64,000 nt of DNA from Combretum micranthum (GCA_024138025.1 JAMXBD010000636.1:682001-746000); one strand, 5' to 3'; counted from the stretch's first letter, positions 21,232 through 34,600 are shown. Notes: a model not told the origin generated them from the letters alone. Numbers and translations are program-made.

Positions 21232-21984
21232 CTGGTGGAATATAACCAATGGTGCCCTTGAAACTGGTTGAACTTGTCTGATCTATTGTACTATTATATG
21301 AGGCATCCACCAGTATTTTTGAGATACCAAAATCTCCAACATGGTCAACCATTTCATTATTGAGGAGAACATTACTTGGCTTGATATCACGATGGACAAT
21401 AGGGATATCATCTTGATGTGGAGATAGTCTAATGCACAAGCAACACCAATTGCAATGTTCAACCGTGAGAGCAAGCCTAAATGCTTTTGTCCTAGACTTG
21501 CATCTTCTCCTGTAGGGACTGGATGTAGCCAATCTTCTAAGCTTCCATTAGTCATAAATTCATAAACCAAAGCCTTGAACTCATTATTAGAAAAATCAGG
21601 ACCTAAACAAGCTGTGAGTATTTTGACAAGGTTACGATGTCTAATTCTCTTTAATACCTCGCATTCGGCTAAGAAACTTCTCGAAGCACCATGTTTGTGA
21701 AGGTCGAACACCTTTACAGCTACAATTGTTTCACTTGTGTCTTAAATGGCTTTATAAATTGAACCAAAGCTACCACTTCCAAGCTTATTAGTTGAAGAGA
21801 ATCCATTTGTTGCTTTTAGAAGACTTTGGTAAGTTAACCTTAAAAAGGGATCACTAGAAGAGTTTTCTAAGACTGTATTTCTCTTTTTACCAAGTCGGCA
21901 GAAAAGCCAAAGGCATGTCAATGAAATTCCAAAGAGGCCAATTAATACAAAAAGTATAACCTCGATAACTTTATAGAATTCAAG

Positions 21985-22080
21985 AATATTACAAAAGTCA
22001 CAATAATTGGAAACAAAAGATTGTGTGGTGGTGTTCCTGAGTTGAAATTGCCAAAATGTAGCATAAAGATCTTGAATTAC
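21985..22080 (+). pseudogene. Inverted LRR C-terminal cap fragment
   Basis: On the plus strand this stretch reads GNKRLCGGVPELKLPKCSIK, the signature cap that ends the leucine-rich repeat domain in this receptor subfamily. Everything on both sides of it belongs to the same gene read on the minus strand. The piece sits exactly where the repeat domain should be, between repeat 2 and the membrane segment. Confidence 0.85.
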
Positions 22081-22372
22081 CAATGTATTTCAGAAGGGAT
22101 GTTACCAAGGAAGCTGTTGTTTTCAATATTTAGTTCCCTTAAGAAACTTAAATTACCAATGTATGGAGAGATAGTACCTGATATTTTCAAAGAATTTAGA
22201 TATAGTGTCTCCACTCTGGTGTGTCTACTACCACATATAACTCCATACCATTGACAGAGAGGAGTAGATTCACTCCATGATTGCGTAACATGGAGAGGAT
22301 CGCTTGTTATTTTAGACTTCATTTCAAGAAGAGCCTAGATGTCTGTTGTCTCATTTTTTTGATACGCCTAGA

Positions 22373-22689
22373 CAATAGAAAGAAAAATAGCATGAGTGAT
22401 CAGGAAAGGTATCCTCGGGTGTAAAGGAAAATTGGCCATGAATATGAATTTTGACAACAGTTACTTCGTTTTCGTTACACTAGAAAGTATTTGAAGAAGA
22501 GAGAACTAGATTGCTATATAATAGGGCGAGGGTTTCTCGTAACAACAGCGTCGAGCTTTCAGCCATGTCTAAAACAGTACAGCTCTTTAGTATGTGGCCT
22601 CTCTTTACTTTTAAATTAAATTGCTGGTCCGCTGATGGTGATGGCGTCTATTGACTTTTCCATATCACTTGAAATCAAGCATTTTTTTA
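22373..22689. other. Non-coding, upstream of the receptor-kinase pseudogene
   Basis: Would be the promoter and leader region of the pseudogene. A TATATAA-like word lies at 22514-22521 on the plus strand. No clear start codon or signal peptide is seen in the minus-strand frame. Confidence 0.35.
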
Positions 22690-23713
22690 AGGTAATTTAG
22701 GATTAGCTCATATAGCCAGAATTTGTTGGAGACTTGACTTATGAATTTTGATTTCAATTTTGAAGTGCAGGATAGATTTCACCGTGTTGAAATTTTTATT
22801 TAAATAATTTGGGCATGGATTAATGCATATACACTTTAGATTTCGACAAACAATTTTCGTTTCCAAATGCTGCGACGGACTACATCTTTATCTCGCCATA
22901 AGAATGAAAAATTATGCCATTGTCCGAAAAATTCTTCAAGAATTGCCGCCACGACGACCTCTTCCACGGTGGTCTTTGATACTAAGGTCGTTCCGTCTTC
23001 TATGATGAACATACATCGCTCCCATTCTCCATGTCGCTAATGAGATCGACTTGATTTAATGTTATAATTAAGTTGTTGGCTTCATATTGAGCTGTGTCGG
23101 CACGCCGTTGTTTCGGTTTAGACTGGTTGTTAAGAAAAGATCCAGATATAAAAAAAAATTAAAAAAAAAAAGACATTTTTACTTGGTCTATTGAAATTTA
23201 CAAATTTGCATAAAATAAACTTTTTTTCTTTTTGTAATTACAGTTGCTTGTAACGCTGAAATTGGTCAAAAACAGATTTTATGACTTGTGTAATCAGTTT
23301 TACAGAGCGGGATAGGCTTCACCATGTTGACCATGTTAATAGATTTTATGTTTTCTTATATTATGAAGTAGAGGTGAATTTTTTATTTCCTAAAACAATT
23401 TGCTTTTCCAACACAATACTGGGCTTGTGTCTTCATCTTGCCAAAAGAAAATGGAAATTCAGGTCATTGCCCTCTTCAATGATTCTTCTCTTCTCTATAC
23501 GCTGTATTTCAGTTGTCTTTGATCACACATTTCTTGGTGTGTATCTTATTTTATTAGAGAAATCAATTGCATTCCATATTTTATTTATCTGATCGTGCTA
23601 ACGATTTGCATTAGATATTCTCCAATCTTGTTTAAATCATCAATTTTGCTGGAGATTATTGAAGGAAAAATAGCAAGTGAAGTCATTTATGCATTTATTC
23701 AATGCCAACGCAT
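22690..23713 (+). repeat. Dispersed repeat R3, copies 2 and 3
   Basis: 22690-22960 resembles 1170-1350. 23240-23540 resembles 22700-22960, 46480-46720, 55990-56110 and 63115-63235, with shared words around AATTTnCCAAnACAA, TTGTCTTCAnCTT, GAAATTCAGGTC and GATGnTTCTTCTCTnTnTA. 23650-23713 matches 48185-48245. The frames at 22823-23005 and 23281-23592 lie inside the repeat and are not conserved as protein. Confidence 0.55.
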
Positions 23714-24197
23714 ATAAGCACATAGATTCAATCACGACGGATGAATCAAGAATCCCATAATGCACTAAAGATGCAAACTTTACGAGAAATCTCTCAAAGA
23801 AATGTCAAACACTACAAAAATATCAAAGTCTAACGAAAAAGTACAAAACTTGACTATTTATATCTAACAAACGTGATAAATAAAGCTAAGGCAGTCACAA
23901 AGTAAGTCAATCCAAAGCCGGCGGCTTAGTCGTGGTACGCTGGCGACATACATTGTATACGCTGGTGGTGTAAGAGCAAGCATTTAAATTTTGCTCTCGG
24001 GTCATTTAGTAGAACTTGTGCACTAGCCAAAGGTTGACAGTGCACATCCAAGGCCGACAACCTTTCTCTCAATGCTGGCAGCGTATAACTGGCATTCAAC
24101 CAATCTTTCAAGGCCCACGGCTTTCTTCTGCCTATCTTTCTTTGACTTCTTTGACTCTAATTTCTTCAAAAATGACACAGCTACTCCTTCCACATCA
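23714..24197 (-). repeat. Gypsy A 3' LTR
   Basis: It begins on the minus strand at TGATGTGGAAGGAGTAGC (24197), after the purine tract AGGTGAGAGAGAA (24210-24198). A TATA-like GATATAAATAG is at 23864-23854. U3 carries GCCGGCGGC (23917-23925) and GGCCGAC (24052-24058). Its last bases (near 23714) are eroded relative to the 5' LTR. Confidence 0.8.
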
Positions 24198-25520
24198 TTC
24201 TCTCTCACCTGCAAACCTAGGTTCTCCTTTGGATACAACGGTGAATCGTCCGGGCAGAATGGAAACAAATCAGCAACATTAGAAGTCTTCGATATACTCA
24301 TGCTTTCAGGAAGCCCAACAACATAGGCATTGTCGTTAAATTTTTTTATGATCTAGTACGGCCATACTACAATTTGTTGATGTACCTACAAGAAATCGCT
24401 CCTTCCTTAAAAAAACCATCGACTGTTCCCCTACTTCGAACAACTATTTCTTTCTGTGTTTATTCGCAGCTTCTTTGTATTTTGCATTTGCCTTCTCAAT
24501 CTTGTCCATGATCTCAACTATAATAGTCTGATAGTTTTTAGCCATATTCTTAGCAGATTGACTGAAATCAACTCCCTTGGGTAGTCTAATCAAATCCAAC
24601 ACATGTCTAGGGATGCTGGTGTAAACTACAAGAAAAAGGAGATTTACCTGTAGTTTTACGAACCAAACTGTTATAAGCAAACTCAGCTTAGCCAATGCCA
24701 TATCCCACTATCTTGGCTTCTCTCCACATATGCTCCTTATTAGATTACTAAGAGTTCTATTTGTCACCTCTGTCCTAGCCATCTGTCTATGGGTGAGTTG
24801 TACTACTATAGTGCAACAATGAGTCGAACATGTACCCGAGTGTCTTCCAGAAATAGCTTAAGAATTTGGTATCCCTGTCTGATGTGATAGACTTTGGAAC
24901 TCCATGAAGTTGCACAATCTCTCTAAAGAACAATTTGGCAATGGATTGAGCATCAACAATCTTCCTATAAGGAATGAAATGGGCCATCTTGGAAAACCTA
25001 CCTACAGTAACAAAAACAGAGTCAACACCTCATTGGGCATGAGGCAAACCCAATATAAAATCCATGGATAGATCATCCTAGATGTTCTCAAGTACTGGCA
25101 ATGGGGTATATAACCCAGTGTTTTGAAACTGCCCCTTGGATATCTGACTCATATAACACCTCTGCAAAATCTTCCCCACATCCTTCCTCAACTAAGGCCA
25201 TTAATATTGATTAGATACCGCTGCGATAGTCTTATCTCTCCCTAGATACCCAGCCAATCCTCCTCCATGTAAATCTTTAATCAGTTTCTCCCTTAGGGAA
25301 GACTCAAGAATGCATAGCTGGTTCCCTTCATTAAATACCCATCAAAGATGTGATAGTCATCATTGGGTTCTCTAGTAATGCACCTTCACCAGATATCTCC
25401 AAAATCAATATCACCCTCATAGAGTTCTTTCATCTGCTCCAACCCCATAACCTCGGCACTCATCACTGCTAGTATATATGCCCTCGTGCTTAAGACACCA
25501 GCCACTCTATTCTATGTCCC
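24198..25520 (-). pseudogene. Gypsy A integrase and pol C-terminus, broken
   Basis: Minus-strand reading from 25515: the linker (MSAEVMGLEQMKELYEGDID, near 25450), the integrase zinc region in pieces, then the core. DLSMDFILGLPHAQ (about 25065) holds the first Asp, [11 protein letters not shown] follows, and [19 protein letters not shown] (about 24900) holds the second. TEVTNRTLSNLIRSICG (about 24770) holds the catalytic Glu. The C-terminal part gives KANAKYKEAANKHRKK, then LRKERF, and a tail reaching the LTR (MSISKTSNVADLFPFCPDD, 24301 onward). The last frame stays open into the LTR to 24023. Stops and frameshifts occur between blocks. Confidence 0.8.
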
Positions 25521-28500
25521 TGTAATCCCCCAAATTTTACGTAACATGATTTTAACAAATACTAAAAATGTAATATTTGATTATTTAGAATAATTGGAAC
25601 AAGTAGTAAAAATGACTCCAAATTTTTTTTTTTATTTAAAAATGCTAAAGTGTAAATGAATTTGATTATAATTAGAAAGATTAAAATCGTTACCAATAAA
25701 AATTTTGAAAATACAAACTGAACTTCTATGATATCAAATAATATAAAACGACGATAAAGCAATCATTAATGTAAAGTTACTGAATTCTTTTTCATTAAGT
25801 CCAATACTTAGAAAATAAATCTACGCTTGTTAAATAATGAAATAATAGCGTTCAAGCTATCTATTAACAATATTGAGTAGCCCTACATAAAAATAGGTTG
25901 CTAATAACAAATTAGTATAAATAGATTTTATACAGTAAAATATACTATTCGGTAAAATAGATCAATATCCAAGAATCTAGATCTTAAATGAATATTCAAA
26001 TTATACTAATATTCTAATTAAAAAGCTTTTAAGCTTTTAGAAATTAAAATCCCGAATTGTCAACATAACCTTTAATAATTTTCAATTAGAAAATGAATAA
26101 ATTGGCAAATATGAAACTATTATAAAATATATGATTCAACAAAAATCTTAGAAGAGATCTATGAATTATAATACGCTCATTCATAGCTTGAAAAACCCGA
26201 ATAAAAATTTCCTTGACCTTAATAGATACAAAAAAACGAGACTTCGTATCTTGAACTGATCGATAATTCAAGATATAACTAGAAGTAGCTCTAAATTTCA
26301 AACCCAATAAAATATAATCTATTGATAGAACTCATTGGAAAAAACGATAATTCAAAGATGAATTACAGAGATTATAAATACATAATAGATACTAATACCG
26401 ATTAATAATTACTAAACTAAAACTACAATGAAAATTTCAAACCCGTTGTTATACTTGGTAAGGAATTCCGAATTCATTAGGACTTGGTTCTTAATATAAT
26501 ATTGAACTTGAAAAATTTAATCGTGTAAGTTAAAATACTAAAAATAATTAATCATGTAAACTTTAAATTAAAAATTTGAATGTATAAACAATCTAGAGAT
26601 TTTATAGAAACTAAGATAATTTTATTTGAATAAAACTCTTAAGTGTTATAAACACACATACATATATGTTGATATGGAATACAATATTTTAATTAATTAT
26701 ATGTAGCAAATAATAAAATAATAATAATAAAAGAAAATGGAACCATGGAATTTGAAATAACAGTAGAGAAGGCTGCAGAATCTTCAACCAGCTGGACGAT
26801 GCAGCACGTGGAGCAGAGGTCGATGCAGAAGGTTGTCCCACGCGCCGAACACAGAACTTCACGACTGGAATTTCAACGAAGAACAGAGGAACTGAATGTG
26901 CAGAATTGAATGCACGCTAAAAAGGAAGCCGCTGGAATTGAATTTCACGCTGGGAAGAACAGAGACCACATACAAAATTGAAGATCTCGGCTGTTGCTGC
27001 TCCATGTAGAAGATTCACGAACGTCGAGAAATCACGAAAGCTGGCTACAGAATTTCAAACGAACAGAGGACTTGTATGGAAAATTCCAGCACGCAAGCAG
27101 CAAAGAAGACGGCTGCAATTTGTTGGAATCCGTGGAATTGAAAAGAGGAGGAGTCAGCTGATGCAGTGGACGGTGCGACAAAACTCCCATATCCGCAAAT
27201 CTCACATTGGAATATCACGAACTGAACCGCTGGAAGGATTGTTTCGTTGAAGAATGCACGCGCGGATGAAGGCCCCACACCAACTGTCCACAATGCTCGA
27301 TTTGAAACAGAGGAGCTGGTTGCACATTTTTCCCACACATTGCTGCTTCACAAACAGAGGACACGACACAGAGGAAAAACCAACAAGAGGATAGCACCAG
27401 CAAATGGGAACCTGAGCTTGCAGAGTTCACACATAAACATTCAACTTTGATCCATTTTAAGCTTCAAAATTCAACTTGAAAATAACATGAAAACCAACCA
27501 AAACAATCCACATGTAATCAACATTTAATGTCAAGAATTTCAGCTTAAAAAGCAACAAAAACAACTCACAAATGGTCATGAAATAACCATACAAAACAGC
27601 TGCAGCAGGAGGATTTGACCAAGAAAACTACAGCAGAAATTCCAATTTTCAACCTTGGAATTTGATCCCTGTTCTACACGAATTTTTTACCCGATTTTCT
27701 TGTAACTTGAGCCCCTATTTTAGACACATAAATGAACTTAATTAACTACCGAACAATCAAAATTAAAGCCCTCAAAGATTAGCCACAAATCTGTCAAAAC
27801 AAAGTCTAAATTTGCAACCAAAAATGACAAAATTCGTATGAGAAATTCCAGCAGCTATTTTGCATCTTTTTCAAACCCAAAACCATTTCCTTAGCCTCTA
27901 ATACTTAACCTAGTCTTAGTATATGTATATAAGCTTAAGTTAGACACAATTTGAGCTCATAATTCTCACAAAATCATCCCAAAAACACAGCTACAAACAT
28001 AAGTGCGTCCAGCTTTTCCTTTTCCCTTTTCCATTGCAACCTTCAACTTAGAAAGCTTAGAAACTCTTATAAGATCAACCATAAACCCTTAGCTTACTTC
28101 TCATATCCTATCTACACATTAAGTACATCAAGAACATCAAATCCCATCTCCAAAAACATCCAAAACCAAATCAAAAGTCTTGGTTATAATAAGATTCAAG
28201 AGGAGGAAACTAGCTTAACAAGGTAAGAATATTGGTTAGAATTTGTAAGCTTCCATTAATTAATGATGTTAACTTATAATTTAGTTAAGAACTCATCATC
28301 TAACCTTGATATAGGTTCGATTCTTGCTTAAAAAGGAAGTTGAAAAATCCTTTTTCTATTCCAAGCTAAGGTAAGTTCTAAACTATCAAACTATCTTTGT
28401 TATATTTATGTATAGACTTTAGAATGAATTATGAACATTGAAAGAAAATTGTGTAGTTGAGAGAAGTTGCTAATCAATTGATAAATCCAAGTAGATGGAT

Positions 28501-31331
28501 TGTTGATGTATTAAGAATGTTGAGATATTGTTGACAAAGGAAGACAACAACCTAGAAATATTATAAAGATAGTAATAGTAAATTCGGATTTAGGAATGAA
28601 GTGAACAAAACAAGACTCAAACTTCATCTAATCTAGTCTAAATGCATGTCTAATGCTCCTAAGACCTTATATGAACATAAAACTTGATAAAACAAGCTTC
28701 AAAAGCATGATTAGAAGCTTTTACATTACAAGAAAAATATAATGAACAATTCATAGAAATTATACATATTAATAATTTTACAAATTATGAGTGAACTAAA
28801 GAAATAGATAAGAAGATTAGATGACGGTTTTAAGTTATATGGTTGAACAAAGGATGATACATAATTATTTAGGATTATAGAAGCATCAACTTGAAAGTTA
28901 GGACTCTAAACTTTAGGAAACTAGGAACCAAAAGAAATCAAATAAAGAAAAATGTTCGAAAGGTCAAATAAACTGTATTGATATATTTGTTATAAACCAA
29001 AAACGACCTTATCAATGGATTGTACTCGGAAAATACTATGAAAACAATTATTTATTCGTCAAAAATGGATTAGAAATGAGTTAGATATGATTAAAACAAG
29101 TTTTAATTATAATTGTTAGAATTCATTTGAAATCTATGCATGTGTTTCATAAATTTAAAAATTGTACAAATCTCTTTTCTTGAAAAATAATTTCACTATT
29201 AAAAAGTACTCTTCGAGTAGTACCAAATCGACTATTTATACAACGAAATCGGATTTAAAATGAATAAGAAATCGCAAATGGAAGTTCACTCAGTTCCACT
29301 TTTAAACCAACATCAATCTTACTGTTATTCCTACAAGCATAATTATGATAATTGCTATTATTATGACTACTGAGTATAGTATTTAGTATTGTTGATATTT
29401 TCATCACGAGTCATGAATGAATATTAATACTGTTATTTTCACGTTAACGCTACCATATTTATATTATCATCGATACTATTATTATTTTGTCACTAATATT
29501 ATTATTTACTAATAGTATGAAGAAGGTTATTATTATTATACATGTATTTATTACTAATATTGATATTAATGTTTCAAAACTAATATTACTAATAATATTG
29601 TAATATTAAACTTAGTTTGTTTTGCAATGAAAATGAAACTAAAGTATAATAGAAATTTGATATATCTAAATACGATTTTTATAATTCTTGGAAGGTATAG
29701 ATACTAGAATATACCCTTAAATAAATAAAAATACCCATTTGAGAGATAGATAAGGTTGATGGGCAAAGAATTTATTAGTAAAAATTTTCTACTAAAAGCG
29801 ATAGAACTTAAGGTAAAGTCAAATCCTTTAAATAAAAATATAGAGAGTAATTAAGATCAAGAAAAGCGAAATGAAAATAAATAACAACAAAATATTCTTT
29901 ACTAAAAGCATTAAAACCTTAATAAAAACTATACCAAATACCGATACGGAATAGTTAGGCACCTATAAGGATTCAATTAAATCATTTAACGATGCAATAA
30001 TTAAAATAACGGGTTTAGTCTAATATTTGGCAATTAGAAACAGCGTATTTAATTATAGGAAGACTTCTCTTACAGAAATAATCCAATAATAAATCTCTGT
30101 TATTTCCTTTCATAGGAAAATAGATCAATTTCCAGATTATCAATAGCTTATACAACAGCTTAGCGAGGACCACAGGTGAGTAACTTAGACTTGTTACATT
30201 GTTGTGCTTGTAGTATAGTTACATTTGGAATAATATATATATATTCAATTGATATGCATGCGGGATTGGCATATAGCATGATGCGTGGTGTATGATTGAA
30301 TGGCAAATTATCATAATATAAGCGATAATCTTATTGTATGATAAATATTGTATGAAATATGTTGATGATTGTCTGTAAATTGTATGATCGCCTTAAACTT
30401 GATTAACAACTGTCGGTACTATAAATGAAACAGACATGCATAGCATGATTTGCATATATTGCATTATATTTTTACGAACGCCTACTACGTGTTAAAATTT
30501 CGGTTCTCTGGTAATGCTTGGTTTTTTTAGGCAGAGGCTATTAGTTCTACGCAAGCTTACCTTTGTTCTGTCGGTTCCATGGGAACTAACTGGTAACGAA
30601 GGACGCCACCCATGGTATCGCTGTGAAATGTCTAACACTTAGTGGAGTTTCTAAGGTACAAAACAGGAACTGAGTGTTTAAAACATCATTAACATAAAGA
30701 GATAACAATTGTGAGGATTATGGTTTCCTATGTACTTAGTTTCTCCTGGGTAGGTGATTCAGGGATTGGTTCCTTCAACCCCGATGAGAGGGCGTAAATC
30801 TCCATCCTGTTTGGATTCCAGTTTGTCCAAGCTTGTAATTGTTCATGTGTTTGATTGATGCATTACATATGATTGATAATAACTTGCTTGTTGTGATAAG
30901 TCTGGTTATTCACTGAGCCTGTGGTTCGCTCACCCTCCTATAGTTTTTGTGCAGGATTATTAATAGCTGGGATTAGGCTAGGAATGTGTGAAGAGAGCTT
31001 TTCCAACTAACTTTATTGAAGATAGAGATATAGGATATGGAAACTTAGAATGTAAATTAGATAAATTTTGAACTTTGTATGTTGTAGTTTGGAAACCCAA
31101 TTTCACTATTTGGTGGGGGATACCGATTCTCTGCGATCTTGGTGGAAATTGGAAAATCAGATTCCATAGTTGAAATACTGTAATATATTATATCATTAGT
31201 ATTATAAACTTTTATAAATAAATAGAGTCTTGTATACTCTGACATACGAGACGGCTCTCATGTTACGGGTGCACACGTGATATGATGGCTTTAGATAAAA
31301 CCTGTTAGGCCCCCATATTAGAGTCGTGACA
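25521..31331 (+). mobile_element. Long solo LTR 1 (TGTAANCCCC family)
   Basis: A 5,811 bp insert starting TGTAATCCCCC and ending AGTCGTGACA, flanked by a perfect 5 bp target duplication GTCCC (25516-25520 and 31332-31336). No second copy of its start occurs inside and no pol domain is found, so it is best read as a solo LTR. Its last 1.2 kb is homologous to the minus strand of 57584-61006 (shared phrases at 30480-30600, 30720-30820 and TTATTCACTGAGC...CGCTCA at 30907-30933). Ends of this form are common among long-LTR gypsy (Tekay/Del-type) elements. The frames at 26978-27450 lie in a word-repeat region and are unrecognisable. It lies inside gypsy A RNase H/integrase. Confidence 0.8.
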
Positions 31332-31605
31332 GTCCCAGATTTGTGCATCAGTTTAAATGAAAACTTTTGCAGAAACTAGATCCACCTGCATGAATATCCT
31401 TACTAATCTTGGTTTGATTACTTAGATGTTTTAGAGCCCCACAATCAAGATATAACACAAACTCCTTCCCAAACAAGTAATGTTCCCAAACCTTCAGAGC
31501 TTTCACCACATAATAGAACCCTTTGTCATATGTTGACCATTTCTTTCTAGCGTCACACAATTTCTCACTATAAAAAGCCAGTGGTCACTTCTCTTGAGAT
31601 AACAC
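31332..31605 (-). pseudogene. Gypsy A RNase H, middle piece
   Basis: This is the only gypsy A sequence left between the two solo LTRs. The minus-strand frame gives WPLAFYSEKLCDARKKWSTY, then VKALKVWEHYLFGKEFVLY and LDCGALKHLSNQTK, the RNase H blocks equivalent to those at 50.7-50.85 kb in element B. The usual [ST]D of the 'LYSDHxALKHL' block reads L-D. It joins 36924 and 25515 once the insertions are removed. Confidence 0.85.
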
Positions 31606-34600
31606 TGTAAGCCCCGGAAAATTTCAATAAATAATTCTGAAATGAACTTCGAAAATAAACTCTAAAAATGACTCCAAATTAAAACCAAACTTTGACTAGT
31701 CCTAAATCACGAACAAATCTAGAAATTTCTTAATTTGATAAAATGAGATTCCTTGAAAATAAAATAAGAACTCAATAGTCTTCAAATTCAAAACCACTAT
31801 GTACGAAAAATTCTATATTTAACTCCAACTTGTAAAACCGGGTAATATAGAATCCAAAAACCAATTATTAAAAAGTAAATAACGATAACCTTCGGAAATA
31901 AAACTCAATTCAAAGAATTCCAAAAATGTTAAAAGATATTAAATACTTACAAAAATATAATTTAAAATAAATTTCTCAAATTAAACATGTTGTATAAACA
32001 TAAAATATCAGTTTCCAAACTGGCAAAGATCTAAACTAGAAAATCACTTGGAAACCCTAAGTGGAATACAGTAGTTTAAGTCGGGCAATCTCACGCCCTT
32101 AACCCTAGAGGCTGAGGTGTAGTTTAAGTGCGGAAAATAACCCGTAGTAATATAAGATCGCTTAAAAATATCATATTGGTAAATTTTTTACCTATTTCGA
32201 ACCCGTTTGGATAGAAACTTCAAAAAGCGTGTCCTGGCGCTCGAAATATCAAAAATATACCATTAATACCGTTAGACTCGTATTTTCGTAAGGATTTCTA
32301 AAATATCAGTTTTTTAATTTTTCGATAACTAGAATTATTTGATTTTGCGATTATATTCGTATTTCATTACTATCAGTAATTAACTAGTTTTTTACACTAT
32401 TCACTACTATTCATTATCTAATTTTATTATTCTTATAAGCCCTTATATTTTTAGATAAATATTTTATATATCATAGGAAATTCCGCTTTTCTAAAATTTA
32501 GTAAGTTTCAGGTTTTTACGGGATCAGTTTCTATTTATGACCCGATACTAAAAATAAAATAAATTAATTTAATAATTGAAAAATATATGAAAAATATTTT
32601 TATTTTCATAAAATAATTTTTTATAATTTTTCAAGTTATAAAAATATCATTTATAGCTCATATTCGCATATTTTGATCATACCGATAACATATTTGTTGA
32701 AATACTAAAATAATTCAAATAATTATTTAATTTTATTTATGAAAATTCTGCCACTCATTTAAAGATATTTTTCTTAATTTTATTTTATATATTTTCTTAA
32801 TAAAAAATACTTTTTCAACCCATACTTTAAGTACACTTCATTTGTCACTTCTACACATTAATCAAGTTTTCTTTCACTCATTTTACACTCCACTTCCCCA
32901 TAAATGGTAGCTGACCACACTCATAAAAATAGCCATTTTCTTTTATTTATTAATTTATTTAATGATGTAAAGCCTCTTTTAGTTAGCACATTAAATGATA
33001 CAAGTTACACTTTCAAATTTCAAGTTACAAGACAATTTAACTTCTCTCTCTCTCTTGCTAAAATTCACGTGAAGCCCCCCTAAAATTCTGCCATTGTTTT
33101 ATTTTTTTTCTCTTTCAATTCATTAACACACATTAATACACTCTTCTCTCTCCATTTAATGCCTCCATTTACTTCTTTCCACTCCTTTGAAACCCTATCT
33201 CATTTACTCTCTCCTTTCCTCTCTTTCTTTCTTCTTTTGTTCTTGTTCTTGCAAGAATACAAGCTGCCCCCATCTCTAAATCTGGCTTCCACACTTCATT
33301 CTTAAAGATTTTTAAGTAAACTTTCTTCTTAAAACTTCCATAGGTGATATAGGTAAAGTATAGTAAGAGTTTCATGCATCAAATGACTTTCTATAAGCTT
33401 AAAAGCTAAGATGATGCCAAAACGAAACACTCCTCTTATCCATGAGTACTCTCTTGTATTATTATTATTTTCTTGCTAAAAGTAGTTGTATTTTATAGAT
33501 CTAACTTTTTTTATAGCTTTGATTTTGTTTATGTTTTAGATCTTATTATTTGAGTTATTTTTACTATTATTTTGTTCTATTTTCAAGTTATGTGGTTATT
33601 GCTTATGATTTATGCATATATTCATCATCCACATAACCATCATAGTATTCATGCATTTATAACTAGTATAATAAACTAGATCTAGTGTTTTAAGTTCATA
33701 AATACATTAGACTTTTGTTTTATGTTCATAAATAACTTGTAGTAACATGATGATAGTAGGAAAATTTTAGAAAGCTCAAGATCTATTTTATTTTCAACAA
33801 AAATCATTTTTGAAAATTCGGATAAAAAAGGAACCATATTTAGAAAAGTTATTTTTCATTTAAAATGAAGGGCTTAGAGAATAGATAACATGAATGAATG
33901 ATTTTGATGAGCAAAGTTTAGATCTATGAGTTTATAGTTTACTATCATGGATTCTTTTATATTTATGTTCATATTAAGTATAGATCTTGCTTTTGAACTC
34001 AAACAAAAATGGTGAAATTCGTATTTAGGTAAGACCCCTATTTAAAAACCACTTTCCAAGTATCAAAATGAAATTTTTACTTGAGATAATGAAGGCTTAA
34101 TGTATATATATCATCAAGACTTCATTTTATATGGTTCAAAGATGATTTTCAAAGATTAAATTTCAAAACAAAATTTCATTTCTGGATTTAGGCCAAGGCA
34201 TAGTTTAGAAACATGTTTTCCAACTTAAAAATGAAGTTTTTATTCAAGATATGGAAAGCTCTTAAGATAGGTTATGTAAGGGATGAATTTCCATAAGTTT
34301 AGATAGATTTTAGTAAAAGGTGTGTCCAAAAATAAATTTTGTAAATTCGGATCTCAACAAAGACCAAATTTGAAAACCCATTTTTCAACTTCAAAACAAG
34401 ACTTTTATTAAAGAAATGGAAGGCTTAACGGGTAGGTTTGATTAGGAAATGGTTTTTGAAAGATTTAATGAGTTTTACAAAGAAAACAAGCTCGAATAAA
34501 TTTTTGAAAATTCGGATTTGAAAATAGCCACCATTTAAACAACTATTTCCAAATACCAAAATGATAATTTTTATAGGAAAATGGAAGTCTTAGGGAATAT

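Larger units (their letters stand above)
20760..22372 (-). pseudogene. LRR receptor-like kinase pseudogene (At3g47570/EFR/Xa21-like, LRR-XII)
   Basis: Members are plasma-membrane receptors with about 20 leucine-rich repeats and a Ser/Thr kinase, about 1,000 residues. Here the N-terminal cap and first repeats survive (22372-22085: ALLEMKSKITSDP, CQWYGVICG, ISGTISPYIGNLSFLRELN). Then nearly all repeats are missing, replaced by a short inverted piece. Next come the membrane segment (VILFVLIGLFGISLTCLWLF, about 21970-21905) and kinase: LGSGSFGSIYKA, AVKVF with the ATP Lys, IVHRDIKPSN, GDFGIS, GTIGYIPPEYGM, GDIYSYGILLLEMFTGKRP, ending ELESIKKKFLEN then stop 20760-20762. Lesions: a TAG just before ALLEM, TAA at 21742-21744, frameshifts near 21413 and 20965. 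No signal peptide was found. The HRD Arg is unusual, since the subfamily is normally non-RD. Confidence 0.9.

Noticed and set aside
26978..27450. Several overlapping frames on both strands in a less AT-rich block
   Set aside because: They lie in a word-rich part of a solo LTR; no signal, domain or codon pattern supports a gene.
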